A stretch of DNA of 64,000 bases from Aurantiacibacter suaedae (GCF_005434915.1 NZ_SKCG01000002.1:434948-498947), one strand, 5' to 3'; numbered from the stretch's first letter, positions 8,874-17,793 are shown. Translations and numbers: made by a program. Notes: generated by a model not told the origin, from the letters alone.

Positions 8874-9173
8874 TCAGTACTTTAGCTGACGCTCGTAAAG
8901 GTCGCGGTAGTGCTGAATGCGGGTGACGCGCAGGCCCTGCATACCCGAACGATCGACCGCGCGCTGCCAGCCAGCGAACTCCTCCAGCGTCAGACCATAG
9001 CGTTCGAGTACATCGTCGATGGTCAGCAAACCGCCGTTTACCGCGGCGACCACCTCGGCCTTGCGCCTTACCACCCACCGTTTGGTGTTGGGGGAAGGCA
9101 GGTCATCCAGCGTCAGCGGCTCGCCGAGGGGGCCGATTACCTGCGCCGGACGGATTTTCTGGTTCTCGATCAT
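8874..9173 (-). CDS. sciP: CtrA inhibitor SciP (DUF1153)
   Basis: A 99-residue helix-turn-helix protein of the SciP/DUF1153 family. In Caulobacter, SciP binds DNA and/or CtrA and blocks activation of CtrA-dependent genes after division. Recognisable blocks are GPLGEPLTLDDLPSP, KRWVVRRKAEVVAAV, LLTIDDVLERYGLTLEEFAGW and GLRVTRIQHYRDL. Length and composition match the family exactly. The ATG overlaps the stop of the upstream gene by four bases (ATGA), so both are co-translated. A CtrA-like half-site pair lies 88 bases upstream. Confidence 0.93.
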   Translation of the reverse strand: MIENQKIRPAQVIGPLGEPLTLDDLPSPNTKRWVVRRKAEVVAAVNGGLLTIDDVLERYGLTLEEFAGWQRAVDRSGMQGLRVTRIQHYRDLYERQLKY

Positions 9174-9532
9174 TCTCTACCTCGGGTGGCCGGTCGCCAG
9201 TCTTCTTGTCTCGCCCCGCTCTTGCCATCTCCGCGTTTTCCATTGGTTGAATGATCGGGGTTAACGCGATTTTTACCATGTTGCCCAGGCGGCTCATGCA
9301 GATGTGCGACATGGCGTGCCACCTCCGCGTCGAAGCTGGCGGCGTCGCCCGCATCATCCTCTCGCCCGCCCAATGCGATGCGCAGCTCACGCGCAGCGGC
9401 CAGCCGCGCATTCAGCTCGCTCCACGAGACGCGGCGCAGGCCCGCCTGCGATTCGTCTTCGCTCGCAGGCGCCGCATTCTCCGGCACAAAGGGGGTGTTG
9501 GGCTCGAACATCGGAGCCTTATAAACCGACAA
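9170..9532 (-). CDS. Hypothetical protein coupled to sciP
   Basis: A 120-residue protein without recognised domains. The N-terminal half is proline- and acid-rich (FEPNTPFVPENAAPASEDE), the middle has an amphipathic Arg/Ala/Leu helix (SWSELNARLAAARELRIALGG), and the tail is basic and probably disordered. Translation is coupled to sciP by an ATGA overlap, and the gene lies divergent from mnmA. A second in-frame ATG eight codons in is also possible. The overlap and composition support a real gene; the cell-cycle link is only guilt by association. Confidence 0.65.
   Translation of the reverse strand: MSVYKAPMFEPNTPFVPENAAPASEDESQAGLRRVSWSELNARLAAARELRIALGGREDDAGDAASFDAEVARHVAHLHEPPGQHGKNRVNPDHSTNGKRGDGKSGARQEDWRPATRGRE
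9261..9275. promoter_or_regulatory. CtrA-like motif upstream of sciP
   Basis: TTAA at 9261-9264, seven bases, then TTTA at 9272-9275: one mismatch from the CtrA consensus TTAA-N7-TTAA. It is inside the upstream gene, 88 bases before the sciP start. Known biology in Caulobacter (sciP is in the CtrA circuit) makes this worth noting, but one such near-match can occur by chance. Confidence 0.25.
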
Positions 9533-9636
9533 GCGTCAAGAAGGGGTAAAACAGAGTTTAACCACTCTTACACGGTCTGCCTGCGCAAACATGGGCAAGG
9601 ATTGGCGAGCGCCTCCACATTCTGTATGGGCGCACG

Positions 9637-10794
9637 ATGCCCGACAGCCCTGTTCTTGCCGCGCCGCTTGATGCGGCCAGCCTGTTCGACCTGCCCCGCC
9701 CGGCCAGCGAATGCCGCATCGTGGTCGCGATGTCTGGCGGGGTGGATAGCTCGGTGGTGGCCGCCCTCGCCGCCCAGAGCGGAGCCGAGGTGATCGGCAT
9801 CACGCTGCAACTCTATGATTATGGCGCGGCGACCGGGCGCAAAGGCGCCTGCTGCGCGGGCGACGACATCCGCGATGCGCAAAGGGTCGCCGACCGGCTC
9901 GGCATTGCGCACTATGTGTTCGACCACGAAAGCGCCTTTCGCGAGGAAGTGGTCGAGCAGTTCGCCGACGACTATCTCGCCGGGCGCACGCCGATCCCGT
10001 GCATCCGCTGCAACATGGGGCCGAAGTTCACCGACCTTTTGACCATGGCGCGCGAGCTGGGCGGCGATTGTCTCGCCACCGGCCACTATGTCCGCCGCGA
10101 AGAGAGCGCCGAGGGGCCGCTGATGTTGCGCGCAACCGATCCGGCGCGCGACCAGTCGTACTTCCTTTATGGCACCACCAGCGCGCAGCTCGACTATCTG
10201 CGTTTTCCCCTTGGCGGGCTGCCCAAGCCGGAGGTGCGCAAACTGGCCGAAAGCGCAGGGCTAGCCGTGGCAAGCAAGCCCGACAGTCAGGATATCTGCT
10301 TCGTACCCGATGGCGACTATGCCAAGATCGTGAAGTCGGTCCGCCCCGAAGGCGGGCGGGCGGGGGCGATCGTGCACGCCGAAAGCGCCGAGGTGCTGGG
10401 CCAACATGCAGGGATCATCCACTATACGGTCGGCCAGCGGCGGGGGCTGGAGATCGGCGGCCAGCCTGAGCCGCTTTATGTGGTGGAGCTCGATGCCGAA
10501 AGCGCCGAGGTCCGTGTCGGCCCCAAGCGTTTGCTCGCAGTGGGCGCGGCGCGGATTATCGAGACCAATCGCATCGGCCCGCTTCCTGAAGGTCCGCTGA
10601 CCGCCAAGGTCCGCTCGTTGGCCAAGCCCGTGCCCATCACGCTGGAAGGCGACCTGGGCAACGGCAATGCCTGCACGATCCGTTTCGCTACGCCCGAATA
10701 TGGCGTCGCACCGGGGCAGGCCGCGGTGATCTATGCGGGCGAGCGGGTGCTCGGCGGGGGCTGGATCGCAGCGACCGAGAGCGCGGTCAGCTAG
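9637..10794 (+). CDS. mnmA: tRNA-specific 2-thiouridylase MnmA
   Basis: MnmA thiolates U34 of Lys, Glu and Gln tRNAs using a persulfide and ATP. The 385-residue protein has the PP-loop SGGVDSS near residue 32, the first catalytic cysteine in [12 protein letters not shown] and the second in [12 protein letters not shown], then the C-terminal beta-barrel ending GGGWIAATE. All key residues are present. The ATG at 9637 follows a gap with the divergent sciP-linked gene. The stop abuts the end of the next, convergent gene. Together with mnmG and mnmE near 57-60 kb, the window encodes most of the wobble-U34 modification pathway. Confidence 0.97.
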   Translation: MPDSPVLAAPLDAASLFDLPRPASECRIVVAMSGGVDSSVVAALAAQSGAEVIGITLQLYDYGAATGRKGACCAGDDIRDAQRVADRLGIAHYVFDHESAFREEVVEQFADDYLAGRTPIPCIRCNMGPKFTDLLTMARELGGDCLATGHYVRREESAEGPLMLRATDPARDQSYFLYGTTSAQLDYLRFPLGGLPKPEVRKLAESAGLAVASKPDSQDICFVPDGDYAKIVKSVRPEGGRAGAIVHAESAEVLGQHAGIIHYTVGQRRGLEIGGQPEPLYVVELDAESAEVRVGPKRLLAVGAARIIETNRIGPLPEGPLTAKVRSLAKPVPITLEGDLGNGNACTIRFATPEYGVAPGQAAVIYAGERVLGGGWIAATESAVS

Positions 10795-11157
10795 TTAACT
10801 GCCGACGCGTTCGAGCACGCAGCCGAAGCCCTCGCGATACTGCGCGGTGTGGCTGGCGATCAGCGGCACGCTAGCGGTGACCGAGCGCGTGGACTCGTCC
10901 TCGCTGACCATCACCGGCTCCATCCCGGGCACGAAATCTTGCTTGCAGCTGGCAAGGTCGCGCCCGCCGATATAGCGGCACGAGCAGGTGACGCGCGCGC
11001 CGTAAGCGGTGCCCGCTGCGGCATAGCCTGCCGCCTGCTCGCCCCAGGCCCACCAGCCCGCCGCACCCGCCACCAGCACGATCAGGGCAACGGTTGCAAA
11101 GGGCGGCGCACGACGCTTCCCGCGGCGGGCCGACGATCTGCGTTTTGCGGTTGCCAT
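10795..11157 (-). CDS. Hypothetical single-pass membrane protein
   Basis: A 120-residue protein beginning with a basic cytoplasmic stretch (ATAKRRSSARRGKRRAPP), a membrane segment at about 20-38, and then a periplasmic domain of about 80 residues with a conserved-looking cysteine cluster (TCSCRYIGGRDLASC) and a last Cys near the C-terminus. I chose the ATG at 11157 because translation from upstream would only add low-complexity sequence. The four cysteines suggest disulfides. It is divergent from the serine hydrolase gene and end-to-end with mnmA. I recognise no family. Confidence 0.65.
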   Translation of the reverse strand: MATAKRRSSARRGKRRAPPFATVALIVLVAGAAGWWAWGEQAAGYAAAGTAYGARVTCSCRYIGGRDLASCKQDFVPGMEPVMVSEDESTRSVTASVPLIASHTAQYREGFGCVLERVGS

Positions 11158-11190
11158 TTGTCCTGTCCTGTTCGATTGCCCGCGCCGATC

Positions 11191-12360
11191 ATGCCGCGTT
11201 TCGCCACCCCTTGCCCCAAGCTCGTCCGCAGGCCAAGTCCAAGCCATTTGGGCCTTGCGGCGCTGACCCTACCGCTGGCCCTGTTGGCAGGCTGTTCGCA
11301 GGATGGCCCGCCCCCTTTGCCACCGCTTCCTGAAGGGGCGCTGGAAGCCGTGGTGACCGACCCCGGCGTGCCGCGCGAACCGTTGGCGCGCGCCGTCGAC
11401 GATCTGTTTACCGCCGAAGGTATCGGCACCACCTATGCGCTGGTGGTGCTGCACGAAGGCGAGATCGTGGCCGAACGCTATGGCGAGGGCATGAGCGCCG
11501 ACACCCGCTTTATCGGCTGGTCGATGAGCAAGACCGTTACCGCCGCGCTGATCGGGATGTTGGTTGCCGACGGCAGGCTCCAGCTCGACGATCCCGCCCC
11601 CGTGCCAAGCTGGCAACGCGCGGGCGATCCGCGCGGCGAGATCACACTGCGGCATTTGCTCCAGATGCGCTCGGGCCTGCGCCACCGCGAGGGCTATGAT
11701 CCGACTTACGAATCGAGCGAAGTGCAGATGCTCCTGCTCTCCGGGCGCGACGACATGGCTGCGTTTGCGGAAGCGCAGGCGCTGGAATCGATGCCGGGCG
11801 AGGAGTTTCGCTACTCCACCGCTACCAGCGTCATCCTCGCCGATATCGCGACCGATCTGATCGCACCCGATGGCTCCCCCGTGCAGCGCCAGCAGGCCAT
11901 GGCGAGCTTCCTCGACGCGCGCCTTGCCGCGCCGCTCGGCATGGAAAGCATGGTCGGCGAATATGACGCGGCGGGCACCTTGGTAGGCGGCAGCTCAATC
12001 TGGGCGACCGCGCGCGACTGGGGCAAGTTCGGCGAATTCCTGCGCCATGGCGGCTCCGTTAAAGGCGCGCAGATCGTGCCGCGCCGGTGGATCGAGTTCA
12101 TGCGCACCACCAGCCCCGCCTCGCCCGACTATGGCGCGCAGACCTGGCTTAACCTACCCTCGGGCGGCGAGCGCAACGAGCTGTTTGCCGCGCGCGGGCC
12201 GGACACTGCCTTCGCCGCTGTAGGCCACCTGGGGCAATATGTGATCGTCTCGCCCGAGCAGAAGCTGACCGTGGTGCGCCTCGGCAAGACCGACGGCCCG
12301 CAGCGGTACGCGCTGGTCGAACAACTGGCCGACATCGTCCAGCTCTATCCGGGCAGGTAG
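11191..12360 (+). CDS. Lipoprotein serine hydrolase (class C beta-lactamase fold)
   Basis: A 389-residue beta-lactamase/transpeptidase-like hydrolase. The signal sequence ends in lipobox LLAGC with Cys35 as the lipidation site, followed by a proline-rich linker. The catalytic SxxK is SMSK at 111-114. A second motif with Tyr appears as RYSTATS rather than YxN, and an HLGQYV stretch lies near the C-terminus. It most likely acts as an esterase or peptidase at the envelope rather than as an antibiotic resistance factor. The ATG at 11191 gives a proper signal peptide. The last 16 bases overlap the convergent phzF-like gene. Confidence 0.85.
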   Translation: MPRFATPCPKLVRRPSPSHLGLAALTLPLALLAGCSQDGPPPLPPLPEGALEAVVTDPGVPREPLARAVDDLFTAEGIGTTYALVVLHEGEIVAERYGEGMSADTRFIGWSMSKTVTAALIGMLVADGRLQLDDPAPVPSWQRAGDPRGEITLRHLLQMRSGLRHREGYDPTYESSEVQMLLLSGRDDMAAFAEAQALESMPGEEFRYSTATSVILADIATDLIAPDGSPVQRQQAMASFLDARLAAPLGMESMVGEYDAAGTLVGGSSIWATARDWGKFGEFLRHGGSVKGAQIVPRRWIEFMRTTSPASPDYGAQTWLNLPSGGERNELFAARGPDTAFAAVGHLGQYVIVSPEQKLTVVRLGKTDGPQRYALVEQLADIVQLYPGR

Positions 12361-13160
12361 TAGAGGCCCTCGGCCACGGTCACGCACTGGCCCGTCAGCA
12401 TGGCCTTGTCGCCCGCCAGCCGAACTCCGAGGTCGCCGCCCCGCTCGGAGGCCTGATGGGCGGAGAACCCCTCCTTGCCGAGCCGAGGCGCCCAGAACCG
12501 CGCCAGCGCGGCATGGGCCGAGCCGGTCACGCTATCTTCGGGAATGCCCGCGCCGGGAACGAACACGCGGCTTACCACGTCGGCCTTTTGCCCGCGCGCG
12601 GTGGCGATGAAGGCCGCGTCGCCGTGGCTGGCGAGCTGCGCCATGTCGGGCGCAAGGGCACGCACTTCTGCCTCGCTGTCATAGCGCGCGATGAGATAGC
12701 CCTTGGCCGACCACGCCAGTTCGGCGGGCGCCTTGCCAAGCCCTTCGGCAATTCCCGCAGGCGGTTCATCGTCGGTCGCAATCGCGGGCAAAGCCATCTC
12801 ATAGCCCTCGTCCGCACGGCTCACCGCCAGCACGCCCGCCTTGCGCGTGGCGAAGCGGATCACCTCGCGCTCGGCATCCTGCCGCAGCACGACATGGCCC
12901 GCCGCCAGCGTCGCATGGCCGCACAGCGCCACTTCGCACTCGGGCGCGAACCAGCGCAGCTCGAACTCCGCCGCCCCGCCCGGCGTGGCGACGAGGAAGG
13001 CGGTCTCGGCAAACATGTTCTCCGCCGCGATCTGCTGCAGCAGCGCGTCTGGCAGCCACTCGCCCAGCACCATGACCGCCGCCTGATTGCCGCCGAAAGC
13101 GCGGCTGGCGAAGGCATCGACATGGACATAGGGCACGCGGTTAGTCGGGCTGGCGGTCAT
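12345..13160 (-). CDS. PhzF-family isomerase
   Basis: A 271-residue member of the PhzF/DapF-fold family, epimerase-like enzymes whose physiological substrates are mostly unknown. The N-terminus reads PYVHVDAFASRAFGGNQAAV. The catalytic glutamate lies in AENMFAETAFL, CGHATLAAGHV is the first conserved loop, and EDSVTGSAHAALARFW the second. Nothing indicates phenazine synthesis: no other phz genes are nearby. Its start overlaps the end of the CDF transporter gene by 4 bases, so the order is pdxH, CDF, phzF-like in one transcript. Confidence 0.9.
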   Translation of the reverse strand: MTASPTNRVPYVHVDAFASRAFGGNQAAVMVLGEWLPDALLQQIAAENMFAETAFLVATPGGAAEFELRWFAPECEVALCGHATLAAGHVVLRQDAEREVIRFATRKAGVLAVSRADEGYEMALPAIATDDEPPAGIAEGLGKAPAELAWSAKGYLIARYDSEAEVRALAPDMAQLASHGDAAFIATARGQKADVVSRVFVPGAGIPEDSVTGSAHAALARFWAPRLGKEGFSAHQASERGGDLGVRLAGDKAMLTGQCVTVAEGLYYLPG

Positions 13161-14098
13161 TGCGGTGGCTCCTGTTCCAGCCGGGTAAACTCGTTTTCCT
13201 CGACCAGCATGTTGTCCGGCTCGTCGAGATGGCCGGCGGGATCGATATGGATCAGCAGTTCGAGCCCCGGAAACTGCGCGCTCAGATCGGCCTCGACCCG
13301 GTCGATGATCGCGTGGGCCTTCGCCACGGTGTAGTTGCCGGGCAGATCGAAATGGAACTGCGCGAAGTCGGTATTGCCGCTGGTGCGGGTGCGCAGATCG
13401 TGCAGGCGCGAGAGCTCGGGGTGCTTCGCCGCCGCCGCCACGAAAGCAGTCCGTTTGTCTTCAGGCCACTCGCGATCCATCAGCGCATCGATGGCGTCGA
13501 TCGAGGCGCGCCAGGCGTTGAACAGCAGCCAGGCCGCGATGGCGAGGCCGAACAGCGGATCGGCCTTGCTGAGACCAAGGTACTGATCGAGCACCAGGGC
13601 CACGATGACCGCGCAGTTAAGCAGCAGGTCGGACTGATAATGCACCGAGTCGGTGTGGATCGCGAGCGAGCCGGTCTTGCGCACGACGTGGCGCTGCCAG
13701 GCAACCAGCGCGAGGGTCCCCACAATGGCGATCAGCGAGACGACAATCCCCTGCTCGGCCCCGCGCGTTTCGTTGCCATTGGCGAGGTGCAGCACCGCGC
13801 GAAAGGCGATGGCCGAGGCCGACAGCGTGATCAACAGGATCTGGAACATCGCCGCCAACGCCTCGGCCTTGCCGTGGCCGAAGCGATGTTCGCGGTCCGC
13901 CGGTTGCGCCGCGACCCACACGCCCGCAAGCGTGGCCATGCTGGCGACCAGATCCAGCGCGGTATCGGCGAGGCTGCCCAGCATCGCGGTCGAACCGGTC
14001 TGCGCCACGGCCCATAGCTTCAGCGCGCCGAGCACCAGCGCCATCGTGATCGAGGCGAAGGCGGCCGAGCGGGTCAGGCGGGCGCGGTCGTCGCTCAC
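13157..14098 (-). CDS. Cation diffusion facilitator transporter (FieF-like)
   Basis: A divalent-metal/proton antiporter of 313 residues with six predicted membrane segments in the first 200 residues and a cytoplasmic C-terminal domain. Metal-site residues are seen in SLADTALDLVAS (two Asp in TM2) and HTDSVHYQSD (His-x3-Asp in TM5). Cytosolic-domain residues include HDLRTRTSGNTDFAQFHFDLPG and LLIHIDPAGH. It overlaps pdxH by 4 bases at its start and the phzF-like gene by 4 at its end. Metal choice (Zn, Fe or Cd) cannot be read from sequence. Confidence 0.93.
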   Translation of the reverse strand: MSDDRARLTRSAAFASITMALVLGALKLWAVAQTGSTAMLGSLADTALDLVASMATLAGVWVAAQPADREHRFGHGKAEALAAMFQILLITLSASAIAFRAVLHLANGNETRGAEQGIVVSLIAIVGTLALVAWQRHVVRKTGSLAIHTDSVHYQSDLLLNCAVIVALVLDQYLGLSKADPLFGLAIAAWLLFNAWRASIDAIDALMDREWPEDKRTAFVAAAAKHPELSRLHDLRTRTSGNTDFAQFHFDLPGNYTVAKAHAIIDRVEADLSAQFPGLELLIHIDPAGHLDEPDNMLVEENEFTRLEQEPPQ

Positions 14099-14697
14099 GG
14101 ATACAGCAGCGTGCTCGACCAGCCATCCCCGCTGCGGGTGAACTGGCGCCGCTCGTGCAGGCGGTTGCGTTCGGCAAGCCAGAACTCCATCCGTGCGGGC
14201 GCAAGGCGGAAGCCGGTCCAGTGCGGCGGGCGCGGCACTTCGGCGCCATCAAGCTCGGCCTCGAGCGCCTTCACCCGCGCCAGATAGGTGTCGCGCGAAT
14301 CGAGCGGTCGCGACTGGTCGGACGCTGCCGAACCGAGCTGCGAAACGAGCGGGCGCGAATGGAAGTAGGCATCGGCCTCCTCGCTCGTCACCTCGGTGAG
14401 CGGGCCTTCGATGCGGATCTGGCGGCGCAGGCTCTTCCAGTGGAACAGCAAAGCCGCGTGGGGATTGGCAAGAATCTCGCCGCCCTTGCGACTCTCCGCA
14501 TTGGTGTAGAACACGAAACCGTCCGGCCCATGACCCTTCAGCAGCACCATACGCACCGAGGGCACCCCCGCGGCATTCGCGGTGGCCAGCGCCATCGCAT
14601 TGGGATCGTTAGGCTCGCTTTGCTGCGCTTCGGCGAACCACTGGTCGAACAGGGCGAAGGGTTCACTATCGGGGATGGTTTCGGTCAGGTCGGTCAT
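14095..14697 (-). CDS. pdxH: Pyridoxamine 5'-phosphate oxidase
   Basis: PdxH oxidises pyridoxine or pyridoxamine 5'-phosphate to pyridoxal 5'-phosphate with FMN. It has 200 residues. FMN-binding blocks are visible: PSVRMVLLKGHGPDGFVFYTN, ESRKGGEILANPHAALLFHW and RQIRIEGPL. The C-terminus FWLAERNRLHERRQFTR precedes SGDGWSSTLLYP, the usual LxP end. It is first in a three-gene overlapping cluster. A tandem 9-base repeat lies 14 bases before its ATG. Confidence 0.96.
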   Translation of the reverse strand: MTDLTETIPDSEPFALFDQWFAEAQQSEPNDPNAMALATANAAGVPSVRMVLLKGHGPDGFVFYTNAESRKGGEILANPHAALLFHWKSLRRQIRIEGPLTEVTSEEADAYFHSRPLVSQLGSAASDQSRPLDSRDTYLARVKALEAELDGAEVPRPPHWTGFRLAPARMEFWLAERNRLHERRQFTRSGDGWSSTLLYP

Positions 14698-14710
14698 TGC
14701 TCAGGCCCAA

Positions 14711-14728
14711 GGTGTGACAGGTGTGACA
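14711..14728. repeat. Tandem 9-base repeat upstream of pdxH
   Basis: Two perfect copies of GGTGTGACA, at 14711-14719 and 14720-14728, lie just upstream of pdxH and are flanked by TCAGG (14701-14705) and CCTGA (14733-14737). It could be an operator or chance. The rest of the 229-base gap between pdxH and the dnaJ-like gene (14698-14926) shows no gene. Confidence 0.3.
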
Positions 14729-14926
14729 GTGTCCTGAAGCAGAAAAACCGGTGCGCCAGGCTGCTGCGGAACAATCATGCCCGACGCCTACCGCGAGAGC
14801 CGCAAGTAGGAAAGACCCGTTGGCTGGCTCTCACGCATCGCGCGGGGAGATCACCTCTTGCCCGGCGCACAATCCAGCGCAGGCTTGTTCTTGCCTTCAC
14901 CCCGCGCATTACCTAGCTAACACACC

Positions 14927-15862
14927 ATGGCCGATCCCTATACGACCCTTGGCGTGAGCCGCAGTGCAAGCGAGCAGGACATTAAGTCCGCCTACCGCAA
15001 GCTGGCCAAGGAACTGCACCCTGATCGCAACAAGGACAATCCGCAGGCGGCGGAACGGTTCAGCCGCGTGACGCAGGCCTACGACCTGCTGTCCGACAAG
15101 GAAAAGCGGGGCCAGTTCGACCGCGGCGAGATCGACGCCGACGGCAACCCCGCCATGCCGTTCGGCTATGGCGGCGGCGGTGGCGGCGGACCGTTTCGCG
15201 GCGGCGCGCGCGGTGGCGGAAACGGCGGGGGCTTCGGCGGCGAGGAGGTAGACCTCGGCGACCTGTTCGAAGGTCTGTTCGGTCGCGGCGGCTCCTCGCG
15301 CGCGGGTTCAGGCTTCGGGCGCGGCGGGCCGCAACCCCGGCCCAAGGGCGCGAACATCAACTATCGCCTGTCGGTCAGCTTCGTCGATGCCGCCGCGCGC
15401 ACCAGGCAGCGCATTACCTTGGCCGATGGCAAGACCATCGACCTGTCGCTGCCCGAAGGGGTCGAGAACGGCACGCAGATGCGGCTCAAGGGCAAGGGCC
15501 AGGAAGGTCCCGGCGGGCCGGGTGACGGGATCGTCACCATCGATATCCAGTCTCACCCTTTCTTCACGCGCTCGGGCGATGACGTACGGCTCGATCTGCC
15601 GATCACGCTCGACGAGGCAGTGAACGGGGCCAAGGTCAAGCTTCCCACGGTCGATGGCCCGGTCATGATGACGGTGGCACCGGGCACCAGTTCGGGCAAG
15701 GTGCTGCGGCTAAAGGGTAAGGGTTTCTCGCGTAAGGGCAGCGGGCGCGGCGATCAGCTGGTACGGCTCGAAATCGTCCTGCCGGAAGATTACGCGGACC
15801 TTTCCCAGCGGCTCGAGGGTTGGAGTGATGACAACCCCGTCCGCGCCAACCTGGGAGTCTAA
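14927..15862 (+). CDS. DnaJ/CbpA-like co-chaperone
   Basis: A 311-residue Hsp40 without the zinc finger (CbpA class). The J-domain at 1-66 has the HPD motif in KELHPDRNKDNP. A long Gly/Phe-Arg-rich linker (about 80-140) follows, then two C-terminal substrate-binding beta domains (LSVSFVDAAARTRQRITLADG; DVRLDLPITLDEAVNGAKVKLP). It stimulates DnaK ATPase and delivers clients. The ATG at 14927 begins MADPYTTLGVSRSA. It stands alone, 33 bases before the BrkB-family gene on the same strand. Confidence 0.93.
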   Translation: MADPYTTLGVSRSASEQDIKSAYRKLAKELHPDRNKDNPQAAERFSRVTQAYDLLSDKEKRGQFDRGEIDADGNPAMPFGYGGGGGGGPFRGGARGGGNGGGFGGEEVDLGDLFEGLFGRGGSSRAGSGFGRGGPQPRPKGANINYRLSVSFVDAAARTRQRITLADGKTIDLSLPEGVENGTQMRLKGKGQEGPGGPGDGIVTIDIQSHPFFTRSGDDVRLDLPITLDEAVNGAKVKLPTVDGPVMMTVAPGTSSGKVLRLKGKGFSRKGSGRGDQLVRLEIVLPEDYADLSQRLEGWSDDNPVRANLGV

Positions 15863-15895
15863 GGTCGCGGATGGTCCGAATCATCAGGAGCAGCC

Positions 15896-16942
15896 ATGAC
15901 CGATGAGCAAGACGACCCTGCGTTGGATTTGCCCGGTGCGGAAGAGGAACCCGTACCCGACCTGACCCCCGAAGCGCGTCGGCGTGAGGCGCACAGGCGA
16001 ATCAAGCTAGGGCTGCCGGCCAGCGTCAAGCGCGAGGTCGGCCCCGGCACGCAGGCTTTCGAGGTTGGCAAGCGCGTGCTTGCGGGCACATTCGCCGATG
16101 GCTTCATCCATGCCGGAAACCTTGCCTACTTGGCGATGCTGGCGATCTTCCCGTTCTTCATTTCAGGCGCCGCGCTGTTCACCCTGATCGGCGAAGAAAG
16201 CGAGCAGACAGCCACGGTGGTTGCCGTGCTTTCGGCCTTCCCGCCGGTGGTCAGCGAGGTGATCGGCCCGGTCGCGCGCAACGTGATCGAACAGCGCAGT
16301 GGCTGGCTGTTGTGGCTGGGCGGACTGTTCGGCCTGTGGACCGTGGGCGGCCTGATCGAAACGCTGCGCGATATGCTGCGCCGCGCGTTCGGCACCAAGG
16401 CGGAAAAAGCGATGTGGAAACGCCGCCTGGCCTCGACCGGAATCATCATCGGCGCGGTTGTGCTGCTGATGCTCAGCTTGCTGGCCAATGTCCTGATCGG
16501 GACGGCGATGCAGGTGATCGAAGCCTTTTTCCCGCAATTGCGGGAACTGCTCGGCAGCCTCGCCTGGTCGCGCATCGTGCCCGCATTCGGCCTGTTCGGT
16601 TCGCTCTATGCGCTGTTCTATTCGCTGACACCGGCGCGCTATCGCAAACGCAAGTACAAGAAGTGGCCGGGTGTGCTACTTGTCACCGTATGGTGGATCA
16701 TGGTCACGCTTGCACTGCCCCCGTTGCTCGGCATGGTGTTTTCCTACGACGCAACCTATGGCTCGCTCGCCGGCGTGATGATCGTGCTTTTCTTTTTCTG
16801 GCTCGTCGGCCTAGGACTGGTGATGGGCGCGGAATTGAACGCAGCCCTGGTGGAAAGCCCGGAAGAGCAGGACTGGATCGGGCAGCAAGACAATCGCGCC
16901 AGGGCGGCGCAGGCTAAACTTACGGAGAATCCCGAGGGATGA
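15896..16942 (+). CDS. YihY/virulence-factor BrkB family membrane protein
   Basis: A 348-residue protein with an acidic cytoplasmic N-terminus of about 80 residues and six hydrophobic segments between about 80 and 310. Family marks include GFIHAGNLAYLAMLAIFPFFI, GLFGLWTVGGLIETL, RIVPAFGLFGSLYALFYSLTP and GMVFSYDATYGSLAGVM. Function is unknown; the old RNase BN label for YihY has been withdrawn. Its stop overlaps the fabI start by 4 bases, so lipid synthesis and this protein are co-translated here. Confidence 0.9.
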   Translation: MTDEQDDPALDLPGAEEEPVPDLTPEARRREAHRRIKLGLPASVKREVGPGTQAFEVGKRVLAGTFADGFIHAGNLAYLAMLAIFPFFISGAALFTLIGEESEQTATVVAVLSAFPPVVSEVIGPVARNVIEQRSGWLLWLGGLFGLWTVGGLIETLRDMLRRAFGTKAEKAMWKRRLASTGIIIGAVVLLMLSLLANVLIGTAMQVIEAFFPQLRELLGSLAWSRIVPAFGLFGSLYALFYSLTPARYRKRKYKKWPGVLLVTVWWIMVTLALPPLLGMVFSYDATYGSLAGVMIVLFFFWLVGLGLVMGAELNAALVESPEEQDWIGQQDNRARAAQAKLTENPEG

Positions 16943-17742
16943 ACGGTTTGATGGAAGGCAAAAAAGGCCTCATCATGGGGCTGGCGAACGATAAATCGCT
17001 GGCCTGGGGTATCGCAAAGAAGCTGGCCGAACACGGCGCGGAGCTGGCCTTCTCCTATCAGGGCGAAGTGCTCAAGAAGCGGGTCGAACCGCTGGCCGCG
17101 CAGATCGGCAGCGATTTCCTCGTCGAATGCGACGTATCCGACATGGACGCGATGGACGCGACCTTTGCCGCGATTGAAGAGCGCTGGGGCAAGCTCGACT
17201 TCCTCGTTCACGCGATCGGCTTTTCCGACAAGAACGAGCTGCGCGGAAAATATGTCGATACCAGCCTCGACAACTTCCTGATGACGATGAACATCTCGGT
17301 CTATTCGCTGGTGGCTGCGGCCAAACGCGCGCGGCCGCTGATGAAGGACGGCGGCTCGATCGTCACGCTGACTTACTATGGCGCGGAAAAGGTCGTCCCC
17401 CATTACAATGTGATGGGTGTGGCCAAGGCCGCGCTGGAAACCAGCGTGCAGTATCTCGCCAACGACATGGGGCCGGAAAACATCCGCGTGAACGCGATCA
17501 GCGCTGGCCCGATCAAGACGCTGGCGGCAAGCGGGATCGGCGATTTCCGCTATATCCTCAGGTGGAACGAGCTGAACTCGCCGCTGCGCCGCAATGTCAC
17601 CATCGAGGACGTGGGCGGCGCTGGGCTCTATTTCCTGTCCGATCTGTCCTCGGGCGTTACCGGCGAGACGCACCATGTGGATGCTGGCTACCACGTCGTT
17701 GGCATGAAGCAGGAAGACGCGCCCGACATTTCGCTGGCCTGA
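16939..17742 (+). CDS. fabI: Enoyl-ACP reductase (NADH-dependent) FabI
   Basis: FabI reduces trans-2-enoyl-ACP in the last step of each fatty-acid elongation cycle. The 267-residue short-chain dehydrogenase variant has the modified nucleotide motif GLANDKSLAWGIA at 14-26 and the catalytic pair Tyr156 and Lys163 (YNVMGVAK), identical in spacing to the E. coli enzyme. It ends in an acidic tail. A second in-frame ATG at residue 5 could also be used. It overlaps the upstream membrane-protein gene. Confidence 0.97.
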   Translation: MNGLMEGKKGLIMGLANDKSLAWGIAKKLAEHGAELAFSYQGEVLKKRVEPLAAQIGSDFLVECDVSDMDAMDATFAAIEERWGKLDFLVHAIGFSDKNELRGKYVDTSLDNFLMTMNISVYSLVAAAKRARPLMKDGGSIVTLTYYGAEKVVPHYNVMGVAKAALETSVQYLANDMGPENIRVNAISAGPIKTLAASGIGDFRYILRWNELNSPLRRNVTIEDVGGAGLYFLSDLSSGVTGETHHVDAGYHVVGMKQEDAPDISLA

Positions 17743-17793
17743 GGCGTTTGTTCTCTATACGTTCCAATCTGACGAGAATCAGGAGGAACGATC

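Noticed and set aside
11191-12360. Antibiotic-resistance beta-lactamase
   Set aside because: SxxK is present but the second motif is not YxN and it is a lipoprotein of the broad serine hydrolase family, so resistance is not supported.
12345-13160. Phenazine biosynthesis cluster
   Set aside because: Only a PhzF-fold isomerase is present; no phzA-E/G genes, and pdxH is for vitamin B6, coupled to a CDF transporter.
14698-14926. Possible tRNA or small RNA between pdxH and the dnaJ-like gene
   Set aside because: No cloverleaf or clear terminator could be drawn; only the short tandem repeat stands out.
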